Source: Metaphire vulgaris (taxonomy: Eukaryota > Annelida > Clitellata > Crassiclitellata > Megascolecidae). From it: a stretch of DNA of 64,000 nucleotides. Location: positions 20,214,019 to 20,278,018 of the forward strand of contig CM030832.1 of the NCBI GenBank assembly GCA_018105865.1, written 5' to 3'. The position numbers were made by a program, and so were the translations under genes. Under the pieces are notes generated by a model. It was not told the DNA's origin. It did no database searches and worked only from the letters and a program-made list of their open reading frames with translations. Below, piece by piece: positions 42,929-53,649 of this stretch. Every line of letters starts with the position of its first letter. Position 1 is the first letter of the stretch.

Positions 42929-43726
42929 GTTCTATGTGATGCTTTTGACAACAAGTCTGCTAAAAATTAAGAAGTTAGAAGCTAGAACTATTCTACTAAT
43001 GATATTTCTATAGAATTATGAGGATATAACATATAACAAATAAAGAAGTTAGAGAGAGAACGCTGCAACTGAGCATCATGGAAGTATCAGAAAGAGAAGA
43101 ATGAAATGGACCGGACACATACCGTATTTGCACAATTATTACCTGTGGGTAATACAAGAATTTACAAACCACAGCCCCCCTTTTGGGGTATATTCGTATG
43201 TGGGTTATACAGGAAACTTGAAACAAAGAATTTAAAAACACTGTTTTAAACTAGAAGTTCTAGAAGGAAGTCACAAAAATGCGGTACAAGACGATGAGAT
43301 GAAATTTCAAGATTGTTTTTGATGGATATCTAACCGGTAAGTTGCTTAATATTGTACCCGAGCCGGTTTGATGACTTCTGGTTGTCTTGCACTTGTATGT
43401 GTGTACTTCGGAAAGTTGCCGTTCATGGCAGTTTGCTGGCATTTTGCACCCGTTTTTAGCGCTAAATGAGCGGACAGTGACCATCGTCATTTTCAGGTAG
43501 TCATCTGCACTTTCTACGGGTAGGTTTGGACGTTTTTAGTCTGGACCGCCATCTTGTACCAATATCGACACAGCCGGTAGAACTCTAGACCAGACACATG
43601 CTCGAAAACGCTATGATGCTGTCTTTCACATTATGTACGTATGTTGCGTGCAAGCGTGTGGTTAGTTTTGGCGATTAGAGGTGACTAAGCCGAGCTCATT
43701 AGTTCCATTATGCACCCTGAAATGTC

Positions 43727-43727
<1 letters not shown>

Positions 43728-43806
<79 letters not shown>
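43728..43806. repeat. (ATG)n microsatellite
   Basis: About 26 units. In one frame this reads as poly-aspartate and produces a spurious 118-residue ORF. Confidence 0.92.
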
Positions 43807-43807
<1 letters not shown>

Positions 43808-44314
43808 GCCACGGCGACGACGATGGCCCTAGATTGAACGACTGCCGTCCTAACTTCAACTGGAATTCTCTAAAAACAGACTTTGAAGATCGTCCTAACT
43901 TGAGCGCTCATGAATCAGCTGGTGCAGTGCGCCAAGCTTACGGGCAGCGCTATAGAAATTTCGTGTTTACTTCCTTACTTCAACTGGAATTCCATAAAAA
44001 CGGACTTTCAAGATCGTCCTCGTACGTTCGTCATTGAAATGCTGACGTTTTCAAAGCGCCCTTGGCTTTTTTATGGCGCTATAGAAGTCTTGGAAATAAG
44101 ATTATTGTTTCTCTGGCCATTCATACACCGTTTGATGATGATAATGACGACAGCGACTACGATGATGATGATGTTTTAGGCTGGCTATTAAATAATAGTT
44201 TTCTATGTCTGCCGTCCAATTATATTATTTAATAACCATGGGAACAATGGTCAGGAGTCTCCGAGTCGGCTTCCTTTGCTTGACCGTGAGAAAGTAATTG
44301 TTTTTTAATTGGTC

Positions 44315-44630
44315 CTGGATAGAGTCACGGAAGCTGTGACTTTATCCACAGGGTTAGAGTCACGTGAGTGCTCCCATTGGCTAATACTTTAAATGAGCAC
44401 GTGAAAAGTGTCGTGACTTTATCAGCATAGATATAGTCATGGCTTCCGTGACTTTATCCACAGGGTTAGAGTCATGTGAGTGTTCCGATTGGCTAAAACC
44501 TTGTAAGTGAGCATGTGAAAAGTGTCGTGACTTTATCAGTATAGATATAGTCACGGCTTTCGTGACTTTATCCACAGGGTTAGAGTCCTGTGAGTGCTCC
44601 CATTGGCTAATACTTTAAGTGAGCACGTCT
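44315..44630. repeat. Tandem repeat, about 120-bp unit, three copies
   Basis: Three diverged copies of a unit containing GTGACTTTATCCACAGGGTT, GTGAGTG(C/T)TCC, ATTGGCTAA and GTGTCGTGACTTTATCA. It is followed by CTTGGTCTTTGCCT units (44628-44720). Confidence 0.85.
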
Positions 44631-44828
44631 TGGTCTTTGCCTAGCGGCAGTCGTGATAGCCAGTGAGTTGGTCTTGGTCTTTGCCTCGCGGCAGGTTTTC
44701 GAAGCCTTGACCTTGGTCTTGAGGTCTAATGTCTTGGCCTCATGGGTTAGTGCCTTGGACTTGGTCTCGCAAGCCATTGCCATTGTCACAGCACAATTAA
44801 GGCACTGACGTCTTTCATTACAACATGT

Positions 44829-45062
44829 GTGCACTGTGAAGTACAAACACTTCAGTCAGTTTGGGACTCGTTTATAGGGAAAATCTCCCAAATTCAACCA
44901 CTCCCCCTCAGTATGTACGAAACAGATGGACAGTCCCCTGAGACGAATTGCATGCGCTGGAGACAAATGTTTTCTAGGCTTCTTTGTAGGCCTATGCCTG
45001 AAACGTCGGCTCCAATTGAAAGGGTATTTTCACAAGGAGGCATTGTAATGAGGCCGCATTGA
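44829..45062 (+). pseudogene. hAT transposase C-terminal fragment
   Basis: Reads LPLSMYETDGQSPETNCMRW, FSRLLCRPMPETSAPIERVF, then SQGGIVMRPH. The P.TSAPIERVFSQGG.......RP pattern is the hAT dimerisation region. It is a different lineage from the relic in the satellite-ended hAT, and no matching inverted ends were found around it. Confidence 0.85.
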
Positions 45063-45229
45063 GCCAGGCATGGGAATGAGCTGCTTTTAATGCTGATGCA
45101 CTATTTTGTGCACTTTATCGCGTCAAATTTTGCAATTGGAACGTATTATCATGTGTCCAGTCAAACCACGCGAGATCATCCGCGAGACCACATCCGTGAA
45201 ATCTTGCGAGACTAAAAATCGGCCTATCA

Positions 45230-46640
45230 GTGCACTCACGGGACTCTAGCTACATGGATATCCACAACGCCGCCAACACAGGCTGAAATCATAGCTAGCG
45301 TAAAGTCGTCACCCAACAAGCAGTGTCCATCAGATCCACTTCCCATGTGGCTCTTGAAGGAAATGGTAGCCACGCTAGCTCCGTATCTGACAGCACTGAT
45401 GACAGCTTCTCTGGTGAACGGCGAGTTTCCGAGTCTGTGGAAGCATGCTGTCATACGTCCGCATATGAAAAAGACAGGCCTCGACCCCGATGATCCCGCT
45501 AGCTTCAGACCTGTTGCGAACCTGCCATTTCTTTGAAGCTGATAGAGCGACAGCAAACAGCTTATCACGCACTTGGTTTAACGGTCTTGCCTCACCACCA
45601 GTCGGGCGACGAGCGGGCCATTCCACTGAGACGGCATTATAAGATCTTTGTTTGATCGCAAATTGAGCAAGCGCTCTTGTGCATGCTCGACCTGCGTTCG
45701 AAAGTACCACTCCATTGATCATTCCTTTGGAAAATCTAAGTCCGTCTCCTGTTTACGTCAGCCAAACGTGGAGTACCACAAGGTTCAGCCCCTAGGTCCG
45801 CCTTTTTAATTCTACGCAGCGGATCTGGGCGGATCGCCGGATCGCACGGGTTAGATGCGGATGACGGGCAAGTGTACGCCCCTGCCGTCCCTCAGATACG
45901 GGCACCTGCGATCTCGGTTCGAGGACTGTCTACAGGAGATCATGTTAATCCGGTAAAACAGAATTGCTATGGATCATTCAGCTCACCTATTAGATCGTTT
46001 CTCCTCTAACCCGGTGATGGTCATCGCTCCGTCACGGAGGTGCGCCTTCTGGGTGTACTTCTTGACGACTCTCTATCCTCGCCGCCAAGTGAGCTCCGTA
46101 ACTCGTGCCTGCTACTTTTTCAGCTCGCGCAAGATCGCAGAGATTCGACGGTACATTTCAACATAGCGATCCACGTAGTCGGGCAAGTGCTATCCAAGAA
46201 GCTTGACCGCCTTCAGTCGGTCATGAACGCCATGCCCGATTGATCTTTAGCGCAAGATGGAAGGATCACGTGACTCCATTTGCTACACTGGCTAAACAAA
46301 CGCTGTATGGTCACATTCCGAGCAACGACCCTCTCTGCCCGGAGTACATTTCTGCGCTCATACAGCGGCCGATGCCTACTGACTGTCAAGCAGCTGCGAT
46401 CAGATTCGCGCTTTATGTCCCTCCTCCGTCCAGGACGGTGATGCTGGGGAAAGATCCGTGACACGCGGCAACCCCCTTCTTTGGAACTCTCTTCCCGCCT
46501 CAGTGACATCCATCACATCAAAAGCCCTCAAGACACTTATTTCATCTTATGAACGTCTGTAAATCGCTCTTGATTTTAAAATCCAGCTATGTTATAGCGT
46601 TTAATAAATCATCTAGAAATAATAATAATAATAATAATAA
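45230..46640 (+). pseudogene. L2-type LINE, degraded
   Basis: Clear RT start: PPTQAEIIASVKSSPN, CPSDPLPMWLLKEMVATLAP, NGEFPSLWKHAVIRPHMKKT, FRPVANLPFL. Downstream regions are badly shifted, with recognisable traces of EVRLLGVLLDDSL and the C-terminal NDPLCPEYISALIQRP and GNPLLWNSLPAS-like blocks up to about 46560. The tail is AAT units at 46618-46640. It is distinct from the AAT-tail copies above, being more diverged. Confidence 0.78.
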
Positions 46641-46772
46641 CCTTTTAATTTATAGGCTATTTATAAATTTGTTTTGACCGTGGGAAAGTAATTGTGTTCA
46701 AATCTAATGTTTGTGTGAATTTACCAGTCTTCTTCTTAGGCTTGTATAAATGTTTTTCACATTTCTCCTCCC

Positions 46773-47247
46773 AGGTAAAACCGAAGATTAGGCAACCAAG
46801 AACTTGAACGAGATCTGTTGTAACGTAAACAAAGTATAAATCCGCGCAGTGTGAAGCGGCTACACAAGTAAAGAGGCTCCAAATTCAACAATGTATAAGT
46901 GATACAATTTAGTATCTTTGCAATTCTTGGTTTTTTTTCACTTTCTTAATATTGTATTGTGATATTTAGTTGTTTTATTTGTAATATGTGATTCATTAAT
47001 CACATTTCCCCTTGTTTATAGTTAAATTTGTGTATTACCTAGGTTACCACCATTGTATAGATCACCATTTCTTCACAACGGTAAATCACATTATTAACAT
47101 TAAATAATAATATTACTTACTTACTCATTTACTTATTTATGTCTTTACTCTTCCATTACCTATCAATTCAGATATCTATGGACCGGTCGGACTACTTTCG
47201 GTGGTGTTCCTCTGTCGGTTCTTGTTTGCCTAATCTTCGGTTTTACC
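46773..47247. mobile_element. MITE with about 30-bp inverted repeats
   Basis: The left end GGTAAAACCGAAGATTAGGC is mirrored at the right by GCCTAATCTTCGGTTTTACC; the match continues inward to CAAGAAC. The word cctccc occurs at both outer edges (46767-46772 and 47248-47253). About 475 bp, noncoding, superfamily not assigned. Confidence 0.8.
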
Positions 47248-47327
47248 CCTCCCCGTATGCAAAATCTTCTAAATCCCAAACCTCCTTCCCCTCAGTGCGT
47301 CCGTACTAAATTGATGGACCCTAGATG

Positions 47328-47517
47328 CAGTGGCAACTCCACCGGGGGGCCAGGGGGGCCCGTGCCCCCCTATTGAGTGCCTGGCCCCCCTAGTGGCCCC
47401 CCAGTTGGGACCCTATACTTAATGCTACATACATTAAACAACAAATGGTTGGCCCCCATGATTAGAAGTTGCCACCCCAATGGCCCCCCCACTTGCCAAA
47501 TCCTAGAGCTGCCACTG
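47328..47517. mobile_element. hAT MITE, C/G-rich
   Basis: Ends are CAGTGGCAACTCC and GAGCTGCCACTG, with a perfect 8-bp duplication cctagatg (47320-47327 and 47518-47525). The interior is unusually rich in GGGGGGCC/GGCCCCCC. It is 190 bp. Confidence 0.94.
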
Positions 47518-47959
47518 CCTAGATGCCAGCAGTTACTTTATTACTGTGGTGTAGTAACTATGCGATAATAATTAGGTATGTGCAGCAACCTCTAATATTG
47601 GCTCCTCTTATATCGTCATGGTCCATAAAAATAGGCATATTAGTGTCCAAATTAAAGCAAAGTAGGCTATATTTTTAAATAAAGAGAGTAAATATGGCAC
47701 TCCATACAGCCGTTGGCAAAGAGTTTATTTTCTGTGCGAACCATGCATTTTGGTGCAAATAATTCCTGTATCGTAAGAATTTTACTAAATTATCCCAGTT
47801 AGCAGTTTATTGTCAGAAATAGATAGGAAAAATACAGTTTTAGAGTCTTTTAGTTCATTTGGGTGAAAACTTAGGAAGGATACATGGTGTCAGGTTCTTC
47901 CGTTTGGACATATTGACCGTTGCCTGGATGATATTCACCTTTTCCATAGTTACCGGAAT

Positions 47960-48042
47960 TTTTAGAAGGGCTAAGCATATAAGAATAAGCAGCTACTGCT
48001 GTACTATTCCCAAAGCACTATATAAATCCACAAGATCTTACT
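47960..48042 (+). pseudogene. L2 (TTAC-tail subfamily) 3' end fragment
   Basis: Contains AGAATAAGCAGCTACTG, GCACTATATAAATCCAC and AGATCTTACTTAC, the 3' terminus seen at 4640-4735 and 60715-60790. No coding part remains. Confidence 0.75.
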
Positions 48043-48455
48043 TACCGGTACATACCATACATCATGGCATCGAAACCTTCAAATGCCTGAAGACTAGTAA
48101 ATGCGGGTTATATTTGTGTGCGGCTTATGCTGGGACGTTGGAATATAATTCGTAATTTTCCGCTGGTTATACACATATGCGGGTTATATATGTGAGCGGG
48201 TAATAATTGTGCAAATACATTACTCAGAATGGAAGAAATAAGAAACCCAAAACAAATTTTCAACTATAAACCAGAGGGAGAAGATCTAAAAGACGACCGA
48301 AAAGATGATGGTTGGACGGATTGGAAGAGGATCTGCACATGGCAGGGTTGTAGCTCAACGGAAAAACTGACGGAAGACACAAAATGACTTTGGAAGGAAT
48401 AACAGAGGACATAGACCTTTGGAGAAATGTCATGGAGAAGTCGATAGCTGGACAC

Positions 48456-49328
48456 TAGAGAGTGACACGGGGACAACTTTTTATCCCCATCTCCACCCCA
48501 CACCCAAACATTTCTCCCCATCCCCACCCCGTTCCCGCATCGCTTCTCCCCGTCCCCACCCCATCCCTGCAGCATTTGTCCCCATCCCCACTCCATCCTC
48601 GCACCAGCCTTTTCCATCCCCTCATTGTCCCCGCAGTAAGCCGTTAACATACGTTAACAAAAACACTTAATTATCGGTATATGTTACTACGTTTTTGCCT
48701 CAAAATTATGGTGTCATGTTTTCGACTGTTAAATGGTAATATAATTAAAGTTTAAGTCCGCGAACAAAAAATATTAACAACAGCATCAGCACTCCATTGT
48801 GCAACCTTCTCGTAGTGTGGCCACACCTCACTCAATCAGTTATACGTTTTAAATGATATTCACTCGCTTTTACTTTTAATCAATTTATCGATGCGCATTT
48901 TTTCATTTATAACTTCGAGTGATAAAAATAAGTCGTGTGCCCAAGACAATACTGTAGAAGTTAAAAAGGACACAGGAAAAGGAAGTACAAGGTAGTACTT
49001 CCGGCAGATTGCTGTCAGTCGGCTGCTCCAGCGCCGTGTATTAATTGCACCAATACCTACTTAACCAATAACCTACTGGGTTACTAAATACTCTCCATGC
49101 AGAAAAACAAGAACGCCTGCACAACGTCATCAATATTATTATCATCAACTTGATAATAACGATACCGTCACCGCGGTATTACCGTAGTAAATGTCCCCAT
49201 TCCCGCGGTATTACTGTGTGACCAGAACTCGTTACCGCGGTAATACCACACTTTTTGGCCAAATTGTCCCCACTGCCGTGGTAATTACCGCGGGAAACCC
49301 GCGGTAACCGTTACCATGTCACTCTCTA
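48456..49328. mobile_element. hAT element with GGTATTACCGCGG subterminal repeats
   Basis: Ends are TAGAGAGTGACACGG and CCATGTCACTCTCTA, with a perfect 8-bp duplication ctggacac (48448-48455 and 49329-49336). Removing it rejoins the RTE C-terminal reading. The right third (49160-49315) carries several CCGCGGTATTACCG-type units. The left part is pyrimidine-rich (CCCCATCCCCAC). No transposase is recognised in the 873 bp. Confidence 0.92.
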
Positions 49329-49520
49329 CTGGACACTGCTGCAGGATGAAAGCATGACCTGATGAGAATATGGTTTTGATAGTTCTGGTACAAAAATTAT
49401 CATTAAACAAATAAATCTGTGGGTTTTGGAGGAATGATAAATTCTCAGGGCTAAAATTCAGCAATTCCAACTGATATTAGTTTGCTTTTCATTTCAGTTT
49501 GTTTTTATTTTCTATCACAG

Positions 49521-49780
49521 AGGAACGATGATGGAAAGTTAATGTTTGCTGACCTTCCAGACAGTGTCATTTATGAGATTCTTGCCTGCCTTTCTGATCA
49601 TAAAGACCTAATAAATGCTGGCAGGACAGAACTGCGTGCTTTTGACCTTTCAGAGCAGAGGAAGTTGTGGAAAAAGCTGTGTCAATTCCACTTTAATAAA
49701 AAGCAATGGAATACAGTTTTGAGAAAAGGGGAAAATTTAGAATCAGTTGAATGGAAGGTCCTTTATATGAGACTCATGAA
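49521..49780 (+). CDS. FBXO25: FBXO25/FBXO32-like F-box protein, F-box exon
   Basis: The acceptor is tttctatcacag (AG at 49519-49520) and the donor gtgagt at 49781; the exon enters in phase 0 and leaves two bases over. This is the clearest exon. The translation opens RNDDGKLMFADLPDSVIYEI and later has KLWKKLCQFHF and then EWKVLYMRLMK. The F-box itself is the FADLPDSVIYEILACLSDHKDL stretch, with the LP and the L..LSD..DL pattern. The LWKKLCQ(F/Y)HF motif is diagnostic for FBXO25/32. The F-box binds SKP1 in an SCF E3 ligase. The remaining C-terminal exon, which in the family carries a Cys/His-rich LCKHC motif, was not found before 64000. Confidence 0.9.
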
Positions 49781-49803
49781 GTGAGTATTATTATTGCTTT
49801 TGT

Positions 49804-49808
49804 TTAAT

Positions 49809-49862
<54 letters not shown>
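49804..49862. repeat. (AAT)n microsatellite
   Basis: About 17 units, starting 24 bases after the host F-box exon donor and adjoining the 3' end of the - strand LINE at 49865-52010. Confidence 0.9.
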
Positions 49863-49864
<2 letters not shown>

Positions 49865-52010
49865 TGATTTTTAGTGGTTTAGGAGGCTAAGCAAGCCTGT
49901 GTGAAAACCACTGAAGCAACTCTCCACATTCAATAGCCTAGTTTTCCGAGATAGTCTTTGCATCTGTTTACTATTTCAACTGTCACTCCCACCTCGTCCA
50001 AACTGTTCCATTTGTCCACAACCCTTGCGCTAAAACAATTTGCATTTGTGACCTCTTGTGCTGTTATAGTATGCCAATGTAAAGTATCGATCGTATGGCA
50101 CATCTAATTTCCCAGTCATTATTTTGTATGTTTCTTTCAAATCCCCTCTCTCCCTTCTCTTTTCTAATGCTGTCAGTTTACAATATTGAAGTCTTTTTTC
50201 GTAACTTAAATTATGGCATCCATTGACCATCTTCGTTGCTCATCTTTGCGCTTTTTCTAAAAGCTCTAATCTTTTTTCAAGAATGGATTCCATGCCTGAA
50301 CACAGTATTCTAGATGAGACTTGACTAATGGCTTATATAGTTTTACGATTATATCTTTGTCTCGACTCACTATTGTCCTTTTCATCATTCCCAACATTTG
50401 GTTTCCCTTTTTTGCTGCCTCCATGCATTGGTGAGATGGATTCATACTTCTTTATATACCCCCAAGTCTCTTTTTCTGTTGTGGTTAGAACCTTTCCTCT
50501 AAAGAATATATATTCATTACCATTATTAGATTTCCCAACATGCATTACAGAACATATATCAATATTGAAAAGCATCTGCCAGTCCACAGACCACTGAAAC
50601 AATTTCCTTAGATCTTCTTGTAAAATTTTAGCATCATCCTCCGAGTCTATATTTCTGCATATCTTTGTATCATCGGCAAACTTTAAAATTTTGGATAGTA
50701 ATCCTTGATCGATATCATTTATATATATTAGAAAGAGCAATGGCCCAAGCACTGAGCTCTGAGGCACTCCACTAATAACTCTTGCCCATTCCGAATGGCC
50801 ACTCCTAATGCCAACCTTCTGTCTTCTTTCCTTCAACCAGTTTTGAATCCATCTGAGAATATTCCCCTGTATTCCACAGGAACTTCAGTTTGGCAGCCAG
50901 CCTTATGTGGGGCACTTTATCAAAAGCTTTGGCAAAATCTAAATATATTATGTCTACTGCCATGCCCTCATCTAGCTTATCAAAAACCTCCTCCAGAAAG
51001 TCCAACAGGTTGGTCAGGCATGAATGCCCCATTGTAAATCCATGCTGACTATCTTTCACAATTTGAAGCCTAGTCAAATGTTCCAAAATGCTCTCTTTCA
51101 GTATTTTTTCCATAACTTCACAGATTACAGAAGTTAGGCTCACAGGTCTGTAATTGCTTGGTTCACTTCGTTTTCCCTTCTTGAACTGGGCTGACTAATG
51201 CATCTCTCCAGTCTTGCTTGTACTACTACAGCAGAGGCAGACCAAGGGGGGCAGGGCCCCCTGACCTCGGGCGCCGAGGTGAGGGGGCGCCAAAATCGGG
51301 TATTTGGGTAGGTGAAATGCACAATAAAGAAGAAGAAACATGTGTGACAACCTTTTTTTGCTTGTCAGCACTAAATGAAGAGGGGCGCCGTAAGAGCTGA
51401 GGGGCGCCGAAAACGATGTGACAACCTTTTTTTGTTCGTCAGCAGTGTTAGGGGCGCCAACGATGAACTTTGCCCCCGGGCGCCGCATACCCTTGCTCCG
51501 CCTTTGTACTCCAGTTCTGAGTGATTCATTGATTATACGTTATCAGTGCAATTGCATGTCCTATTTCATTTTGAACTTCTTAAAGAAACTTTGGATGTAA
51601 GCCATCTAATCTGGGGCTCTTGTCTGTGTTTAGATTGGTCAAAACCTTGTTAACACATTCTTCTGTACACACTATATCTGTTAGCATTTCTTCTTTGTTT
51701 CCATCTAACACAATTCTGGCTTCTGGCATAGTATTTGTATTTACTTCTGTAAAGACTGAACAAAAATAGTTATTTAGAATCTGTGCAGTTTCTACATCAT
51801 CCATTATTGCACATCCTGCGTTGTGCAAGAGAGGACCGACTGTGTCCTTTCATCTCAACTTCCTAAATTACAATATTTGTAGAAACTTTTACCATTCTGT
51901 TTTATATTTTTTGCCAACCTGCCTTAAAAAATTTGCAATAGCCATCTTGTTAGTAACTGCTGACACTTTTCTTTTCTGGGTATACTGTTCCTCCAAGATC
52001 TTGAGTCTGT
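49865..52010 (-). mobile_element. Jockey/CR1-like LINE, broken, with a MITE inside
   Basis: On the - strand from about 52010: IMDDVETAQILNNYFCSVFT, a KVLTNLNTDKSPRLDGLHPK block, then after the MITE at 51232-51506 SLTSVICEVMEKILKESILE, GFTMGHSCLTNLLDFLEEVF, IIYLDFAKAFDKVPHIRL, RVISGVPQSSVLGPLLFLIY, INDIDQGLLSKILKFADDTK (FADD at 50669-50680), and the C-terminal RYNRK-like and MVNGCHNLSYEKRLQYCKLT with RRERGDLKETYKIMTG. The 3' end is at the AAT microsatellite. Frameshifts are present near 50835 and 50400. The whole element lies antisense in the intron after the F-box exon. Confidence 0.88.
51232..51506. mobile_element. hAT MITE (CAGAGGCRGA type), GC-rich
   Basis: Ends are CAGAGGCAGACCAAGG and CCTTGCTCCGCCTTTG. 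The duplications tactacag (51224-51231) and tactccag (51507-51514) match in 7 of 8 bases. The interior has repeated GGGGCGCC words in both orientations. It is 275 bp and splits the LINE ORF. Confidence 0.87.
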
Positions 52011-52017
52011 GCTAATT

Positions 52018-52043
52018 CTGCTTACTTGTATATTATATATTAT

Positions 52044-52074
<31 letters not shown>

Positions 52075-52959
52075 GACAGCTGGGAGAAAAGGTACCATAT
52101 GTGGGGTTATATGTGTGGTTCTTGAGTTACATATACTGCATATATTGGGGTTATATTAGCTCAGTCACAGCAAAGTTTTAGCAAAATATACCATGTCACT
52201 TCAGAGATATCAGCATCCAAACATCATCATGCCTATCAAATTCAAATTTCGAAGAAATTGAACATTTATTATTTCTGAAATTAAAGTGTTCAAAATTGTA
52301 AAACTATACAAGAGTTACGAGTGAAATTTTATCTCAGTACTAATTGTCATATATGCAAACTATCGATAAAGTTTCATCCGTAACTATTCATAATTTATCA
52401 GTAGAAAATAGAAATAAATATAATTACTAATACTAGAACACAGTAATTGAAAAAGGTACCAAAAGTGGGATAGATCAGGGCAGGACATAATAATATGGTT
52501 GTATTGTACAATCTAAACAAGATAACATTAATCAAGGTGATTATAAATGTAACATATGTAATGGAATGATGAAAAACAAAGAATGAGAAACTAGTGTTGT
52601 AATTGATAAATTTATATATATTATATTATTATTATATATTATATATATTCATATTCGTGGGAGACACAGCCCAAAGGGGCCGTAGGATACACTGGAGGTG
52701 CATCTCCATGGGAGACCAAATCTCAATGGAATCATAGGCCCAAACCGTAGTTGTAGGTTCCATTATGGTGTGCAACCCCTGTGGTGGGGGGCAAGACCAC
52801 CCAGTGAGCACATAGGAAAAATTTTGAACAACAATCTACGCATTCACTTTACATTTTAAGATTTTAAAAATTGTTATTTGTAATAATATGAACTTTTGCA
52901 ATAAATCGGGAAAGGAGATATCCAATCTTCCCCGTCGTTTTTGACGGGTTAACATCTAG
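52018..52959 (+). mobile_element. Possible nonautonomous Helitron
   Basis: The 3' end shows a 6-bp stem CCCGTC-GTTTTT-GACGGG (52931-52948), then seven bases later CTAG followed by T, fitting the Helitron rule of a hairpin near a terminal CTRR. A 5' start at about 52018 (TCTGCTTACTTG) is a guess and is not preceded by the expected A. A (GT)n run lies at 52046-52075. There is no Rep/helicase coding. Confidence 0.35.
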
Positions 52960-52999
52960 TAATAATATATTCTACTCCCTTTTTGTTTCAAAATCAATT

Positions 53000-53600
53000 T
53001 TTCTATTATTATTATTATTATTACATAGATAATTTATTAAGTGCTATAGCATAGCTATGGCTGAAGTCGAGAGCGTTTTACATCAGCAATTCATCGGTTC
53101 ATACAGAAAGATGGTCCAAGATTTTCCAGTAACTATTCATAGGGGACTCGAAAAAGATATGTCTTAAGAGCGGTCAGGAGCTAATCCACAGATGTAATCG
53201 ACGCCACAGTTGCAAGAAGCGCATTCCAAAGTAGAGGGTTTCTGTGGGTTACAGATCTCTCCCCCAACATCACTGTCTTAGAAGAAGCAGGGGCGTAAAG
53301 ACGGAGTCACATATTAGATCGTAGATTTACCTGACAACCTGATGTTGTCGGCCACCTGATGAGCGAGGTCAGGTACTCAGGACAGAGAGGATCGCTCACA
53401 GCACCGAACGCAACGTTTGTAAATCCGCTTGGAAATCCTGAGCTAATGTAATCTGTCCCTTAGCATTGGCATCACGTGCTCCCTCCACTTCTCGTGTAAA
53501 ATCAAACGGGCCGCAGCGTTCATCACCGTCTGAAGGCGATCGAGTTGGTAATCCAGAAACCCCAGGAGGATATTGTTGCAGTAATCTTAAAATTGACAGT
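53000..53600 (-). pseudogene. L2-type LINE 3' fragment
   Basis: On the - strand: LGFLDYQLDRLQTVMNAAAR, LILHEKWREHVMPMLRD, then degraded C-terminal residues and a 3' end with GCTATAGCA and AAT units near 53010-53025. It has many stops. Confidence 0.65.
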
Positions 53601-53649
53601 ACAGTAAAATTAATAAAATTAACCTGAATAATATTAGGGTGAGAACGAG

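Larger units (their letters stand above)
43121..48216. mobile_element. 5.1-kb unclassified inverted-repeat element
   Basis: The left end has GTATTTGCACAATTATTACC; the right end is the inverse, GGTAATAATTGTGCAAATA. GGGTTATA/TATAACCC-type words lie inside both ends (43196-43210 and 48105-48190). A 4-bp acat flanks it (43117-43120 and 48217-48220), though TA or CAT duplications cannot be excluded because the end sequence is ambiguous. The interior is mostly later insertions; no transposase of its own is recognised. Confidence 0.65.
42490..49365 (+). pseudogene. RTE-type LINE C-terminal region split into pieces (42937-43120, 48217-48447, 49337-49365)
   Basis: The pieces read, in order, NKEVRERTLQLSIMEVSERR and MKWTGHI (to 43120), then RMEEIRNPKQIF and GRRSKRRPKRWLDGLEEDLH (48225 on), then VMEKSIAG and CRMKA at 48430-48447 and 49337 on. 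This is the RTE C-terminal order (N.EVR.RT.. / RR..W.GH..RM.. / G.RS.GRP..RW.DD...). The gaps are the inverted-repeat element at 43121-48216 and the hAT at 48456-49328. A piece before 42525 is less certain. Confidence 0.75.

Noticed and set aside
43681..44037. 118-residue ORF with a poly-aspartate tract
   Set aside because: The tract is the (ATG)n microsatellite. The flanks show no family similarity and no splice context.
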